NCBI RefSeq assembly: GCF_964656455.1
Contig: NC_135717.1
Location: 140,444,308 to 140,508,307 of the forward strand
DNA length: 64,000 nt
Direction: 5' to 3'
DNA from: Halichoerus grypus
Taxonomy: Eukaryota > Chordata > Mammalia > Carnivora > Phocidae
The notes below the pieces were generated by a model. It did no database searches and had not been told where the DNA came from. It saw only the letters and a program-made list of their open reading frames with translations. A program made the position numbers and the translations under genes. The number at the start of each line of letters is the position of its first letter. Within the stretch, counting starts at the first letter, position 1. Below are positions 1 to 12,880 of the stretch, one piece after another.

Positions 1-555
1 GTAGCACTAAATATAGTTTCCATTTGGCTCATGGATTTATTTTTATTTTAGCTAGTTCTTCTGAAATTTATATTGCTTTCAATTGCTAAATATAATTGTG
101 GTGACTGATCTTCTGCGAATGAGAAACTCTGTTAAAAAATTTTATCAAGTTTATTGGTTTATAATACATTATTTGTAAACAATGCTAATGCTTTCTCTTT
201 GTTCTGTAGGAAACCTATATTTTATGTACTCTAAGAAACCATTTATTACAAAATGCACCATTATTTTATACATAAAAAATGCTACAAACTATGTCAAAAA
301 TGGTTTCTTATCACTTGAATTTTTATTTTGTACTTACTGAAAAATCATTCAGACTTAGATGGATTTTATTTTGTGTCACTTTTATACATACAAATTAGGA
401 AATTAAAAGCAAAATAAATTGCTTAATAAGTTCTTAAAATTTCTAAACCTGTTCTCAATCCAGAGTTAATGATGCCCATCTCTTTTTACACACCATTTAC
501 CTTTGTGCTATCACGAGTGTTGGATAAAGCATTTCTTTAAATATTGCTCCACATA

Positions 556-760
556 GGGGCGGCTGGGTGGCTCAGTCGTTAAGCGTCTGCCTTCTGCTCA
601 GGTCATGATCCCAGGGTCCTGGGATCTAGCCCCGCATTGGGCTCCTGGCTCAGCGGGAAGCCTGCTTCTCCCTCTCCCACTCCCTCTGCTTGTGTTCCCT
701 CTCTCGCTGTGTCTCTCTCTGTCAAATAAATTTTTTAAAAATCTAAAAATAAATAAATAA
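556..760 (+). mobile_element. CanSINE (tRNA-derived carnivore SINE)
   Basis: Full-length element with the CTGGGTGGCTCAGTCGTTAAG head, a CT-rich middle and an A/T-rich tail. The 14-base direct repeat AAATATTGCTCCAC flanks it at 539-552 and 759-772, the target-site duplication of LINE-driven insertion. It belongs to the subfamily lacking one G (CAGTCGTTAAG). Confidence 0.95.
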
Positions 761-1796
761 ATATTGCTCCACTAATGCTTCCAAAATCTTCCATTCTGCT
801 CTCATTCTGCTGGTTTAATTGTTAAGCTTACAATAGAAAGCTTTCAGACCACAACCAGGATTCAGATTCCTTCCTCAAATGGCCTTTCAGTGATTTGTTG
901 ACTGGAACATCAATGGCAGGAACAAGCAGATTGAGAATGCACGGGCCTGGCCAGCGGTGATAGTAAGATTCCACATAACTGAATTCTTATTATACTCAGG
1001 ATCCCTCTGCCTTTAAGGAAGATGGATCTTGAGGAACTGCCTCTGCTTGTCTTGGGGAGACAAGAATGGAAGGAGATGAACACTGGAAAATCTAAAAAAA
1101 CTAAATTATATTTTAAAAGAAATAATTTGCATGAAAAATACGAAAAGCGGAAGTTAATAAGTCAAAGTTTTCCAACCTCTAGTAAGAGTAGCTAGCCATT
1201 TAAAAAGTTTGATCTCTGGTGTTTAATACAAATGTTTGCCTTTTGAGCTATTCTGTTTGGGAGCACCTCACATCTACACCTCTCTCTTATTTCCTTTGGA
1301 TCCAAATTCCCTAATTCCTGGTCCTACTTGTTACTTCTTAATCATGCTTTTCCATCTGCCTCCTGGCAATCAGAGCCATGTTTCCAATTGTTTCACTACA
1401 TCAAGAAGATAACTGTGAGTTGCAATTTACCACTATTGGTATCAAGAGATATGATCACAGGGCATATTGAGTTTCCTTAATGGCAGGAAAGAGAGCAGGA
1501 AAAACTCACGGGCTGTCTTGAGGGTGAGAATTCGTGTCTTATTCTTCTTTTCTCTGCCTCCACATAAAGCATAGGGCTCAGGAGACACTCAACATACATC
1601 AAATGCCTAGTACATGATAAATGAAACCTTTGAAGGGAAAAAAAGTAAGAAAAGCAAAGATGAGGAGAGCAGGAGGATTTTGATCAGAGAGGAGAGAGAG
1701 AAAGAAGGAGAATCAATATGGCTGTAGGTGACTGAGAGAAACAGTTTACAAGAAGGGAGAGAGAAGATCTATAGCACTTTAGCCAGGAACTAGAGA

Positions 1797-1920
1797 CTGT
1801 GGTGATGCTTTTTTGGGTGTATACTTACCTCCAAATCCACTAAGCTGTACACATTAAGTAAGTACAGCTCTCTGCAAGTCAGTCATGCCTCAACCTCAAT
1901 AAAGTGGCAAGTAAATAAGT
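1797..1920 (+). repeat. Old L1 3' end fragment
   Basis: The segment reads GGGTGTATACTTACCTCCAA and ends CTCAACCTCAATAAAGTGG. This resembles the conserved 3' tail of old mammalian L1 elements (GTGTATAC...CATTAA...CTCAATAAAG). It is only about 120 bases and diverged. Confidence 0.6.
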
Positions 1921-2859
1921 AGATTCCTAGAAAATGCAGGTGGTGAATGTTCAATATTTCCTTCCTGCTCATGCTCTTCCCAGAGACATATTCGGTATAA
2001 ACACCTATACACCTTTTCACAGTGTTTGTAGTGTGGTATTTTAGGGTTGGAGAGGGATGCAGATTCTATTCTCAAAGTACAGCTGCAGACCCACTTATAG
2101 TCAAGGTGCAAAAGTACTGATGACAGATACTGCCTGAGAACCACACTCTTCAGCACAATTCTTTCTGTACCTCTTAGGAGGCTTTTGTGACTAAATGGGT
2201 AAAATCTGGAGCTAACTAGATCTATTTTGGAAAAAAAAAAAAAGAAGAAAAAGACCCAGAAGCCTGTACTGTTTACGGTTTCTGAAGGTAGGTGGGCTGC
2301 TGTGCTTCCAGTTGCTCCAAGATCTGAAAACCACCTTTCATCTCTCACCTTCTTCCTGGGACTATCGCCAGAGTCAGCTGTCACTGCCACGAGAGGGACC
2401 AGAGACTCTCTGGCTTTCCTCTTCCTTCCTTCAAGAGACGGTATCTATTCAAAGCAAACAAGATATACCTAAGCCTGACATTCAAACATCTGCAAACTTG
2501 TGCACGATTTTGATAATGCTGCTAGACTTCACTTAGCGCCTAAGGATCCTTGGGTTTGGAAGAATTTAAATGAAACTTTGACAATGGCTCCGGTTTTTTT
2601 GGTTTTGTTTTTTTCCAAACATCTTCCAGAGTGGGTGCCATAGGTTGGATTCCCTGGGAAGCTGCTCTGAGTCAGAGGTAGCTTGCTGAGTGAGTGCTTT
2701 CCGGGTGAGGGAGTGGAGAAAGCAGGTTTGGACAAAGGGAGTTGCTGAAATGAGGTGCAGTCACCAGAGGCTTTACCTGAGCCTACAGGGCTCTTCAGAG
2801 ATCACACTGAGGAAGGGGGCCAGGCCTTTACACCAGCACCCACCAGTCACTGGATGTGA

Positions 2860-2909
2860 GCTGTCCCTGGGGAAGTGGGTTTAACCCCAGCTGTCCCTGG
2901 GGAAGTGGG
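2860..2909. repeat. Local 30-base tandem duplication
   Basis: GCTGTCCCTGGGGAAGTGGG occurs at 2860-2879 and again, identical, at 2890-2909, a 30-base period. It sits in a stretch richer in GC than the rest of this intron. No coding function is seen. Confidence 0.85.
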
Positions 2910-3220
2910 CATGGCAGTTCCCTCCAGCCAAGGGCTGTTATTTAGGAGAGACGACTCAGCTCTGAGCTGTCCTTAGGCAGCACTCTCTGAAACCATGGGC
3001 CCCCTTTTTGAAAAGAAGGAGGGATGCACATGGCATCCTCTTATGGTTTCCACCTACACCTACAGAAGGTCAAGGCAAATTCTAATGGAATAAAATCACT
3101 AACTTTCTGCCCTCCATCTCAAAAATACATTCTAACATATTCCATGATATCTGCTGGACTCTTTATGGTAATTACTTCAATAGTTACTTTCAGTTTGGAG
3201 CATTTCTGCATTAGAATACT

Positions 3221-3421
3221 TTTTTTTTTTTTAAAGATTTTATTTATTTATTTGACAGAGAGAGACACGGCGAGAGAGGGAACACAAGCAGGGGGAGTGG
3301 GAGAGGGAGAAGCAGGCTCCCCACGGAGCAGGGAGCCCAATGCGGGGCTCGATCCCAGGACCCTGGGATCATGACCTGAGCTGAAGGCAGACGCTTAACG
3401 ACTGAGCCACCCAGGCGCCCC
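3221..3421 (-). mobile_element. CanSINE, antisense
   Basis: On the + strand it starts with a T-run and AAGATTTTATTTATT and ends GACTGAGCCACCCAGGCGCC, the reverse complement of the CanSINE head. Flanking duplication AGAATACTTTTTTT is found at 3213 and 3422. It belongs to the one-G-deleted subfamily. Confidence 0.95.
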
Positions 3422-3480
3422 AGAATACTTTTTTTAAGTAATATTTTCAGTGTCTATTTGACCTTTCTCTCCTATTTACT

Positions 3481-3660
3481 TTTTTTTTTTTTAAGAGAGG
3501 TGGGGCCACGTGAGGGGGGAGGAGGGAGAAAGAGAATCTCAAGCAGGCCCTATGCCCAGCATGGTGTCCAATGCGGGGCTCGATCCCACAACCCTGAGAT
3601 CATGATCTGAGCTGAAATCAAGAGTCGGACGCTTAACTGACCAAGCCACCCAGGCGTCCC
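3481..3660 (-). mobile_element. CanSINE, antisense, older copy
   Basis: A second antisense CanSINE only about 60 bases after the previous one. It is more diverged (head complement GACCAAGCCACCCAGGCGTC) and shortened. The target duplication TCTCCTATTTACT at 3468-3480 recurs with one change at 3661-3673, so it is an independent insertion rather than a tandem copy of its neighbour. Confidence 0.92.
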
Positions 3661-4189
3661 TCTCCTGTTTACTTTTTAATTTTGCGTGCTATTATTATAA
3701 AATACAATACTTAAATAGAAATGGAAACACTGCTTTCTCCAGAAACTATTATGTTTAAGCAGTATGGTAGACGATCTCACTATATAATCTGAGAAATCTC
3801 CATCAATTTATAGACCTAGAGATAGACATAATTAAAATCCTACTAGAAGAATATAAAGGACAAAGGGAAGTTGTCATGGCAACCAAAATCCTGATTTTCC
3901 TCATTTTATACCACAAAAGTATTAACCTCTATGATACCTTAGTATTTTTTCTACACTGTATTTTAACCAGGGGCCAGTTTGTACATTGTGTTTGCTAAAT
4001 ACATAACTAAATCATTACTTCCTGCAATTTGGCTTTTTACATCACATTTTAAAGTATGTTTTTGAAAATCTGGCACTAGGAAATTAAACTCTTTCTGCAA
4101 GATCCAGTTTTTCTTAAGAGCAAACAGTGTTAAAGGTTTTTTCTTTGTGTAATTTAAAATATGTAAACATACACAAAAAAGTGAATATT

Positions 4190-4620
4190 CTACCACAAGG
4201 TTAACATTTTAAATGTATCTTTCCAACCTCTTTTATACAAGAGTTTTTTATTTAGAAAAATTGGACATACTTTATTTAATGCTTCATACTTTGTTTTTTT
4301 CATCTAACACTCTAATGTATTTCTAAGTTTGTAAATATCTACTAAGATAATTTTAGTAACTTTATTTTATGGTTTACCACAATTTAAAGTCTCTGTTAGT
4401 TTCTGCTCTTCTAATATGACAAAAGAGTTACAATAAACATCCTTAAATTGTTTGTACACCTCAGATTCTTTATTGTGAATTTCTAGAAAAAAGAATGAGC
4501 ATTTCTATAGCCTTTTATATGTTCTGTTACTTTGGCCACCATAAAGTATTTTTCTACTCTATGGTCTTTCCCAATTGCTCACTTTTCTGAACCCTCCCCT
4601 TCATATCTACATTTAGCCGC
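4190..4620 (-). repeat. Possible degraded L1, antisense
   Basis: The order of phrases (TTTTTCATCTAACACT, then ATGGTTTACCACAATTTAAA, then TTACAATAAACATCC) resembles the antisense of an old L1 3' region found in many mammals. Similarity is weak and the boundaries are guesses. Confidence 0.4.
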
Positions 4621-4999
4621 ATTTACAAATGAATATATATTAGCTCTTTGTTATTTTAACTTTCAGGTTTTGGGCTATTTGTGAAATTAAACACCTTTTA
4701 TCTGTCAGGAGGAATGTGTATTTCTTTCTTTGAGAATTGTTTGCTCATGTCGTTCATACTGAACTTTCTCTTAGAAGGGAATTTACTTTTCTATTCAATA
4801 TTATTTCTCTTGACATACCTCAGGAGGCCAAATTCACTTTACCAATTAAATGACTACACCTCTAAAATTAAGCAATCTGTTTCCCATTGGCAAGAGGACT
4901 TGTGTTTTCCATTTACCCGTAAACAAATTCAAAATAAAAGCATAACTATCTTTCCAATACTGATTTAATTGTTTAATAATACATAAGTGTTATTATGAG

Positions 5000-5165
5000 A
5001 GGAGACTAGTAGAAAGAACCTTGAATTAGGCTAAATCTTTGTTGGACAAATCACTTAACCTCTCCGCAACCTAGTTTATCCTGTAAACTGGGACCGAGTT
5101 GCCTTTCAAGGTTGCGATTAGACAAGGACAGTATTTTGGCACACAGTGGCTTAATAAGTGGCATC
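5000..5165 (+). repeat. MIR SINE remnant
   Basis: It keeps the MIR core order: GACAAATCACTTAACCTCTC, then a CCTAGTTTATCCTGTAAACTGGG segment, then GGCACACAGTGGCTTAATAAG. Old and diverged. Confidence 0.65.
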
Positions 5166-5221
5166 TTTAGTTTTCATTGGCTCCATTAGTTTTATTGTAT
5201 CTTCCCTTGTCCCTTTCTATA

Positions 5222-5485
5222 GTGGTTTTCCAAACTGTGGGTCTCAAACCATTGGAGGATTGTGAAACCAAGGTATCCAATCTGGGGGTACAACTAGAAT
5301 TTTTTAGTGAAAAAGGACAGAATTAAATATATAGGAATATTTCACACATAGTGAAGACAAGTGTTTTTCTGCCGAGCTTTTTTTCCATATAGAACATCTA
5401 GGAGGCGAGAGCCTGTATGCTGGCGCATGATGTAAAATGTACTTCTTACTATGGGTTACAGTCAAAAACTTCTTCAAAAACCACA
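5222..5485. mobile_element. hAT-like nonautonomous DNA transposon (Charlie/Arthur type)
   Basis: It starts GTGGTTTTCCAAACTGTGGG and ends CTTCAAAAACCAC, imperfect inverted repeats typical of MER-type hAT elements. Between them is GTGGGTCTCAAACCATTGG and near the end ACTTCTTACTATGGGTTACA, both characteristic phrases of these elements. It has no transposase reading frame. The subfamily is not certain. Confidence 0.65.
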
Positions 5486-5504
5486 ATTTTATTGGACACT
5501 TGTC

Positions 5505-5730
5505 TCACAGTCCCTAACACTATAGTGGCTGAGACATCTAGGTTCAATTCCCAACTCTACTAATTCCTACTGTAGTACTTTGGACCAACTGCATAACCTC
5601 CGTATACCTTAGTCTCCTCACCGTTAAATGGGTGATGATTACACCTCTCACGGGAGTGACGTGGGAACTGTAGGTTTTCATATATCTATACCACTTAGCG
5701 GGTATCAATAACTTTTGGCTGTTATTTTAT
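5505..5730 (+). repeat. MIR SINE remnant
   Basis: Recognisable MIR progression: GGTTCAATTCCCAACTCTAC, then CCAACTGCATAACCTCC, then CTCCTCACCGTTAAATGGG, then ACCACTTAGCGGGTATCAAT near the end. Confidence 0.7.
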
Positions 5731-7084
5731 CAAGACGTGAGTAGAATATAAACTTTTTCTGAATAAGCAAACAGTGCTACATAAAAGAATATAAGGTTAT
5801 CACATTAGGCAGAACCGAATAATTAGTTTTTCCATCTACGAAGTGATGGAAAATTAGAAATCAGCACCTTATTTCCACAAACATGAGTTCAAGGGCCATG
5901 TCACTGTTCTTAGTTTTGCTATTTACAAACAGCATCATCTCTCAAAATATGAAAGACAAAGAAGAAAATATTAAGCAAACAATTAGTTTTTCTTTGTCAG
6001 TATATTAGATCCTTAATTGCCCATTATATTTTTGTTGTTTATGAAAGACTTTAATTTCACAGTGGTATACATTAAGTAAAAGGAGCACTGTCTCTGTATT
6101 TATAATCTTTCCTTGATTTAAAAATATCAGAAATGATACAGATAATATCATTGACTAGTAACAGCTAAAAGTGTATAGCTTTTACCTGTTTTGATAAAAC
6201 ACTTGTAAAGCACACCTTATATCGGAAGAGGATTGTTTTTGGAAATTATAGAAACATTTGTTGCCTCTTTAAAAAAATATATTCAAGTCCATCTTCTAGA
6301 TGTTGACGCTACTGAAGAGAAGTCTTTTTTAAATAGCCTTTCAGATCATTCAACTTGTATGTAGAAATGTTTTATATTCCATTATAAGCTGGGGTAACGT
6401 GAAAATATTTAGCAACCTGAGGGGCAAAGGACCGAACCATCCGTGTGCATAAAGGCTAGAAACAACTGTGTGGCCATTCTGAGGCTGCAGCTGATCAGTG
6501 CAGGTAACTAGCAACAGTGTCTCACTTCCAGAATATGACAAAAATTGAGTTAAAACATAGACAACATACTTTTAATTTAATGATGGCACTGTTGTATACA
6601 GGTATTTGTATTTAATGCAATAATTTCTTTTAAATCCTACAGTAAACCATGATCCCTCAAATATCCTCAACCAACCTGTGGAGATAAGTAATAATGCATA
6701 TCGTATCTGGTGATTCTCACAGCAGAGGACCCAATTCAGTTTTTGAATACATACATACTAATATTCCATACATATGTATGTGTTTGTGTATGTATCTCTG
6801 TATATAATTTTAGTCCCGCTGACGCACACGAAATATAAAAGTTACGGTATTATCGGTATCGAAGTTTCACCTAAGTTATGCAAACAGGACTCCAGTTTTT
6901 TGCAGGAAGACAGATCCTAAGCTAAACAGAATAAAAAAATCAAGAAAACCTTTTAGAAAGTGACCTTGAGTTGGAAAAATACAGTTTTCCACAATCTGGA
7001 AAATTCTGGGTTGCCAAGTATTCCTAAGGAGGGGAGGCAGGAGGACTGAAGGATCGACTGACTTGATCAATTGCTAGAGTGCTA

Positions 7085-7215
7085 AATTCATTGCATAGAT
7101 TATCTCATTGCATACTCAAAAACCTTACGTCTTTGGTATGATTATTCTCACTTTATGAATGAAGAAACTAAAGAACAGAGAAGATCTGAGTCCACATCTG
7201 TCTGATTCTCCCCTT
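7085..7215 (-). repeat. MIR SINE remnant, antisense
   Basis: It reads ATTATTCTCACTTTATGAAT then GAAGAAACTAAAGAACAGAG, the complement of the MIR core, followed by TCCACATCTGTCTGATTC. Confidence 0.6.
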
Positions 7216-8710
7216 TCAGGTTTTATTAGTAGCTACTAGTGGAAAATTAAAAGCTTTAAAAAGAGAACATATTATAAAATGAAAATTGATTATCTGTGTG
7301 TATGTATTAGCTTCAGGCATCATCTCCTTTCAGGGGATCCAAAAATCTCTGGATTTTGATTCAGATTCTAATAATAATTCCATACATCTGAGATTATTCT
7401 GCTTTCAATTATACTTCCACTAAATATTTTAGGTATGCATAATTAATTCACAAAAGACTTTAATTTTATAAAAATCCCGTGTCTGTTCGCTGGTTACCTC
7501 CCTTTCTTTGCAAATCAAAAGGGCTTTATAGGTCCATCAACTTTCCTGCTGAGACTGTGAAGTTACTTTTGCCCAGACATGTTCGTATTTATCTATTTCT
7601 GCCCCAAATCCTGTCCCCTTTCTGCCAGCACTGCCTGAAATCTTAAGTCACACAGTAAAATTAATTATGAAAGTCCAGAATATGTTTAGATTGGAGAATA
7701 GGACTTCAAGCCTATCTCTTTAGAATGCCTTCTTTACATTTACAGAGCACTTCACACGTACGAAGAAAAATCTAGGCCGGGCAGATTTCATTCTTCATAT
7801 TTCTGAAGGCAGGTAAATGAAGAGGTCCAATGCCTTGTCAGAATTCATTTAGCTATGAAGAGGACTAGAACGGAGGTCTTCTGAATTCAAGGCTAAGATT
7901 TTTTCATTGCTTACCTTATAGATTGTTTTTTTAACGCTTTGGAGGTAAACAAACACTTAAAATCATTGAATAAGTTAATTTAATAGAATGATTCAATAAT
8001 ACAATCAAATTGAATAAACTGAAATAATTTGACAGACATGTTTCATCATCAGTTCCTTGATACATATAGTCAATCATGCCACATCTACAGTGGCTTCAAA
8101 CATTTACCCAGCAAGACAAGTGAATTATTGATCACAGTATTGTCCACAGTAAATGTCAAAAAAACAAAAAAATGATTGGGAGAAAAATGGACCATCAGTA
8201 AATGAGATTCAAGAACTAACTTCTCTTTGACACTCATGACACCTTACAGCATCACTGCTGTAACGGCATCGCTTACAACCATCTTAAAAGCCACTAATAT
8301 TTTGAATGCATGCTCTCATTCATCAACATTTTCAATATAAATATTTTATCTTTCTTTCCTCTTATAAAATACAAATGTTGAGAGCATAGAGCATGTATGT
8401 TGTCAGCAAATGTTTCATCCACAGTTCTGTAATATATGGATTAGAAGTTAAATCTGCACAGTAAATAACTGGCAGTATAAACAACTAATAGATTTGACAG
8501 CTCACCTATTATTGTTAGGAGAATGTTTTCAGTAAGTACGCCTGATCTTACCTTCTGGGAAAGACTCTCCATGGTGGTTCCATAAATACTTTATGAACCG
8601 ACATAAAGTAATATGCTAATGATAGACTATTTACCCAGTGAGCAGGTGCACCTTCTGATGTGTTTCATCTCTGGTGTACCTCTGATGTGGGATCAGTTAA
8701 GCCATTTTGA

Positions 8711-8986
<276 letters not shown>

Positions 8987-9669
8987 TGAAAATGACCTTA
9001 CCCATGGGGGAAAAAAGCAGTTCTCTTAACATACTATAAACGTACATTTGATTTTTTATTCTTGGCATGGTAGCATTTCAATAATAAAATGGAAAATTAG
9101 AAATGGAATTTAAATCTTTAAATATGCTTTATACATCAAAGCCCAGTTTATAAAAAACAAATTGTATCTTGTGTTTAATGCAGGTAGGTATTTTTTTTCA
9201 ATGTCTGCCTTTCTCTAGAATATTCATGTTTATGGGCTGTGCCGTATATATTTTAAATTTGTATTCATGAAATTATTCCATTGTAAAGATTATTCCTAAG
9301 CAATAGCTAAAATGTACTTTCCAGATATTGCAAGTTTGATTTCCCTTCATTTATTATTTCAAAGTCTTCTGCACAGTTTTTAAATTTTTCTTTGTCCTCA
9401 TCAGGACAACAACCACCTGTACCGAAGTGTATGTGTATGAGCGCAGCACTCGGTTCTATCAGTGGCCTTTCAATCTGAAACCATAGGTTGGTCTGTTTAT
9501 GCAGATTTGAACACTTCTGATGAACTAGAGAGTTTTTCAGATGCAAGAATAATACGTTTTGGGCCTCACAAAGTTTATACTCTAGTGAGAAAAGAAGAAA
9601 TAAATCAATAAAGATGCAAATATATACAGTAAGTCACGTGGTAAGAAATGATATAAGAGAAACTAAAGA

Positions 9670-9910
9670 CGAAATCAGAGAGGGAGACAAACCATAAGAG
9701 ATTCTTAATCATAGGAAACAAACTGAGGGTTGCTGGAGGGGCAGGGGGCAGGGGATGGGGTCACTGCATGATGGACATTAAGGAGGGCACGTGATATAAT
9801 GAACACTGGGTGTTATATAAGTCTGATGAATCACAGACCTCTACCTCTGAAACTAGTAATACATTATATGTTAATTAATTGAATTTAAATACAAATTTTT
9901 TTTAAAAAAA
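9670..9910 (+). mobile_element. Carnivore L1, severely 5'-truncated (3' UTR only)
   Basis: About 240 bases of the L1 3' UTR common in carnivores: AGGGTTGCTGGAGGGG, GATGGACATTAAGGAGGGCA, AACACTGGGTGTTATATAAG, TTAATTAATTGAATTTAAAT and an A-tail. A perfect 14-base duplication AGAGAAACTAAAGA flanks it at 9656-9669 and 9911-9924, indicating a fairly recent insertion. No ORF2 sequence remains. Confidence 0.93.
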
Positions 9911-10174
9911 AGAGAAACTAAAGAAGAGTAAATGGAATATGGAAGGGCATAGCGGGTAAAACGTTATTTTTTTAGGATGACCAGGGCTGGTTTCTTTTGT
10001 AAGGAACCCTGGAGTAGGTGGAGGAGGAAGTTTTAAAACCTGGGAATTTCAGACAAAGCCCCTTAGGCAAAAATCTGCTTGGAACAGCAAGGAGCCCCAC
10101 GAGCCTTATGTAGAATGAATGAGGTAGAGGGTGGCAGAAGGTAACTTCACACTGTAGCACATGCCCTAGCATGT

Positions 10175-10385
10175 GAGGCCTTGGGCATTACTCTAAGGAA
10201 CTTGGATTTTATTATGAGTGAAATAAAATGGCTTTGGAGAGTTTTGAGCAGAGGTGTCCTATGATCTGACTCAGGTTTTTTTAAAGATCACTCTAGCAAC
10301 TGTGTTGAAAATGGGCTCTAGAAAGGCAAGGGCAGAAGATAAAGCAGGATGTTGTAGTAATCCAGATGAGAGATTTATCAATTTA
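10175..10385 (+). repeat. Ancient interspersed repeat, family not assigned
   Basis: It contains GGAACTTGGATTTTATTATG, GTTTTGAGCAGAGGTGTCC, AAGATCACTCTAGCAACTG and TTGTAGTAATCCAGATGAGA. The same order of phrases recurs around 20205-20420 and in part near 29200, so it is a dispersed repeat. I do not name the family with confidence. Confidence 0.55.
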
Positions 10386-11379
10386 TAAGAAAACTATTCT
10401 ATAAGGACATTGAGAAACCAAGCAGGGAAAAAAAAAAAAAAAATACACGGAATCAATTTCTTGTCCCTTAGTGACTAACAATTTGTTGACCTGCCTACTT
10501 TTAACAAATTCAAGTTCATCTGAGAGACTCTCAGCATAGTTGCTAGTAATTACCATTCTCAGCAGGAAGATCCATAATCTAGAGGAGACATATTTCGTTT
10601 TAATCCATCACCATTTTTACTGTCTGTGTAACTGAAATTTCTAATGGGATGTATGTGCCAGGAGCAACACTAAACACAAATAAAGCATATCCCCCAAATC
10701 AAATTCCTTTAGGAGCCTATGTTATATAAAGGTTATCACTCTTGACTTGGCATAATATAACATGACGCTAATGACGGGTAACAAATTAGAATATTAATTG
10801 ATTTCAGTCTCTGAATTAAATCTTGGCTATCTGGCAGATGTGGGGGGTTTTTTGCAAAATTGATAGCAAACAGCTTTAGTCTGTCACTTGAAATTCCCAC
10901 TTGTGAGAAGAGAGGTGTCACAATGGCAAGGAGTATGCATGTCATTAGTTGGGTAATCTGCACAGTCCAGCATGGAACATATGCAAACCAAATTGCCTGA
11001 TGATATCATCCCTAACACCATGGGGCTTAAAAAAGGAAAGAAAAGGAAATGGTAAATGCTGAGCATTTTTATCTTTCAATTCATTCTGCACACTGTTATC
11101 TAAATGAAGCAGACAAGGTTTTTCGGAACGTTTCTTTATTTTGCAACTTTGATTTTAATATGACTAGGGCCCTGGTTGGTTTGTAAAGCGTGAACTCGTG
11201 TCATCCGAATAGCTGTGATTAAGGTTTTGATATTCATGAGCTTCTTGAAGTAGAGTGCACCTTTCCTTGAGCATGGCAGAAAACCAAATAGCCAGAACCT
11301 GTCCCTTAGTCCGGAATAAGAGTGGACTAAGGGTAATTGTGTAATTCGTGCAGAAATACTATTGGATAGACCATTTCAC

Positions 11380-11612
11380 AGAGGGATTAAAAACACAAGC
11401 TCTGAACACTGACTACATGGGTTCAAATCTAAGCTCTACCATATACCAGCTCTGTTCATCTTTCTGTGTATCAGTTTCTTCCTGTATAAAATAGGGACAA
11501 AGATAATATCTCCACCACAGGGTTGTTGGGTAAAGGGAGCAATGCATATAAAGGGCTGCACAGAGTATCTGGCACAGAGTAAGCATTCTATAAATGTTAG
11601 CTAGTATTAAAC
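11380..11612 (+). repeat. MIR SINE, well preserved
   Basis: Almost the whole MIR order is visible: ACATGGGTTCAAATCTAAGC, CTGTGTATCAGTTTCTTCC, TATAAAATAGGGACAAAGAT, CCACAGGGTTGTTGGGTAAA and CTGGCACAGAGTAAGCATTC. Confidence 0.85.
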
Positions 11613-12574
11613 TCAAGCTGTCATTTTAACAAATCTATTTCCATTTTAGAAAAGCCCTCTATTCAGGTCAGACAGAAACCCAAATTATAAAAATACTAGA
11701 AGCTTGGCAGCCCAGTATAAGCACATTGCACTCTCTAAACCCATTCCAATGATGCCTGATCTAACAAAGGTGAATCCCCTCATGGGGTTTCCTTTCCCCA
11801 TTAGCACCTCCAATTTTCCTTTTTCGTTCTTTAATAACTTCTATAATTTCACTTTCTCACTCCTTCATTCCTTTTGGCCCACACATATGCTCAAGGTTCT
11901 CCTATCTGAAAGTGCCTAGTAAAAATTCAGCACACAGTAAGTGCTCAGGAAATGTTCCATTTTCTTCCTTCCTACACTAAAATTTTCTTCTCCTTACCTT
12001 ACCTCTCTGTCAAACTACCACTGTATCTTCTTCCTTCATATCTACCCCAAAATTTACTGAAAAACATAACCTTGCTCCTGATATCTATTTCTTCAATTCC
12101 CATTAACGACTCAACTCCTTCCTCCCTGATTTCCATCCTGCATGTGCCATTAAAGTTGTGTTCACATTAAGTCCCCAGGTACTTCTTGATGCACAGTTAT
12201 GAAGGTTATGATCCACCTTCACTCAGTCAGATATTTCGATATCATTATCACTATCAGCCACCATCATCTGAAACTCTTGATTTCCAGGACTCTGCTTTTT
12301 CTCCTCTTCCTTCTCCACTCACCCCTACACTCTTTCATTGACTGGTCCTCCTCTTTCATTGTCTTCCCCCCCCTCAAGTGGTAGAGGATCCAGGATTACA
12401 TTTTTAACCCTGTTCCATTTGGGGCTTTTTTTTTTTTTTCCAACATCCTTGGGTGATCTCATTCACCTAGTCTTTCAAATGAGAGATCTCACTATCATAC
12501 TTATCTCCCTTATCTATTTCACCTTCAATCCTATACCTGCAATTCATTTCAGTCCTGTTAATTCTGCTCATGAA

Positions 12575-12880
12575 AAACCTCTCCAACCCAGCCAGCACTC
12601 ACGTGCCAATGTTTTCTCTCACGCTTTTCTCTCTTCCCGGACTCCCTTCTGCCATTAACACGGACACATTCTTTTATCATCCAAGAACCAGTTCAGATGT
12701 TATCACTTGAATGAAAAGTTTCCTCATTTCCCAAGGCAGAATTATTTGAGTCTTCCTCCAACCTTCCAAAGCCCTTCATGAAAATCTTTATCTTGATTAT
12801 CTGGTTTTGTTTGGGGCCTATCTTCCTCACTGAAATGTAAATTCCTCAGAGACAGGAACCATTTCTTCCAAATGAAATAT
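12575..12880 (+). repeat. L2 LINE 3' region remnant
   Basis: L2-like succession: CCAGTTCAGATGTTATCACT, AAGTTTCCTCATTTCCCAAG, then GAAATGTAAATTCCTCAGAGACAGG near the 3' end. The preceding 11950-12570 is CT-rich and may belong to the same or another L2, but this is unclear. The short ORFs here are the CT-rich strand read by chance. Confidence 0.65.

Noticed and set aside
556..630. Possible tRNA gene from the tRNA-like SINE head
   Set aside because: CanSINE heads derive from a tRNA and keep weak A/B-box resemblance, but cloverleaf pairing and a mature 3' end are missing. These are retroposons.
1896..2390. 164-codon antisense open frame with a phenylalanine-rich run
   Set aside because: It crosses the 3' end of an old L1 fragment and a poly-A/T run, which produces the Phe run. 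It has no domain and no splice context.
11952..12658. Series of Leu/Ser/Pro-rich frames that look membrane-like
   Set aside because: The CT-rich strand of L2-like repeat sequence translates to hydrophobic stretches by composition. Several overlap in different frames.
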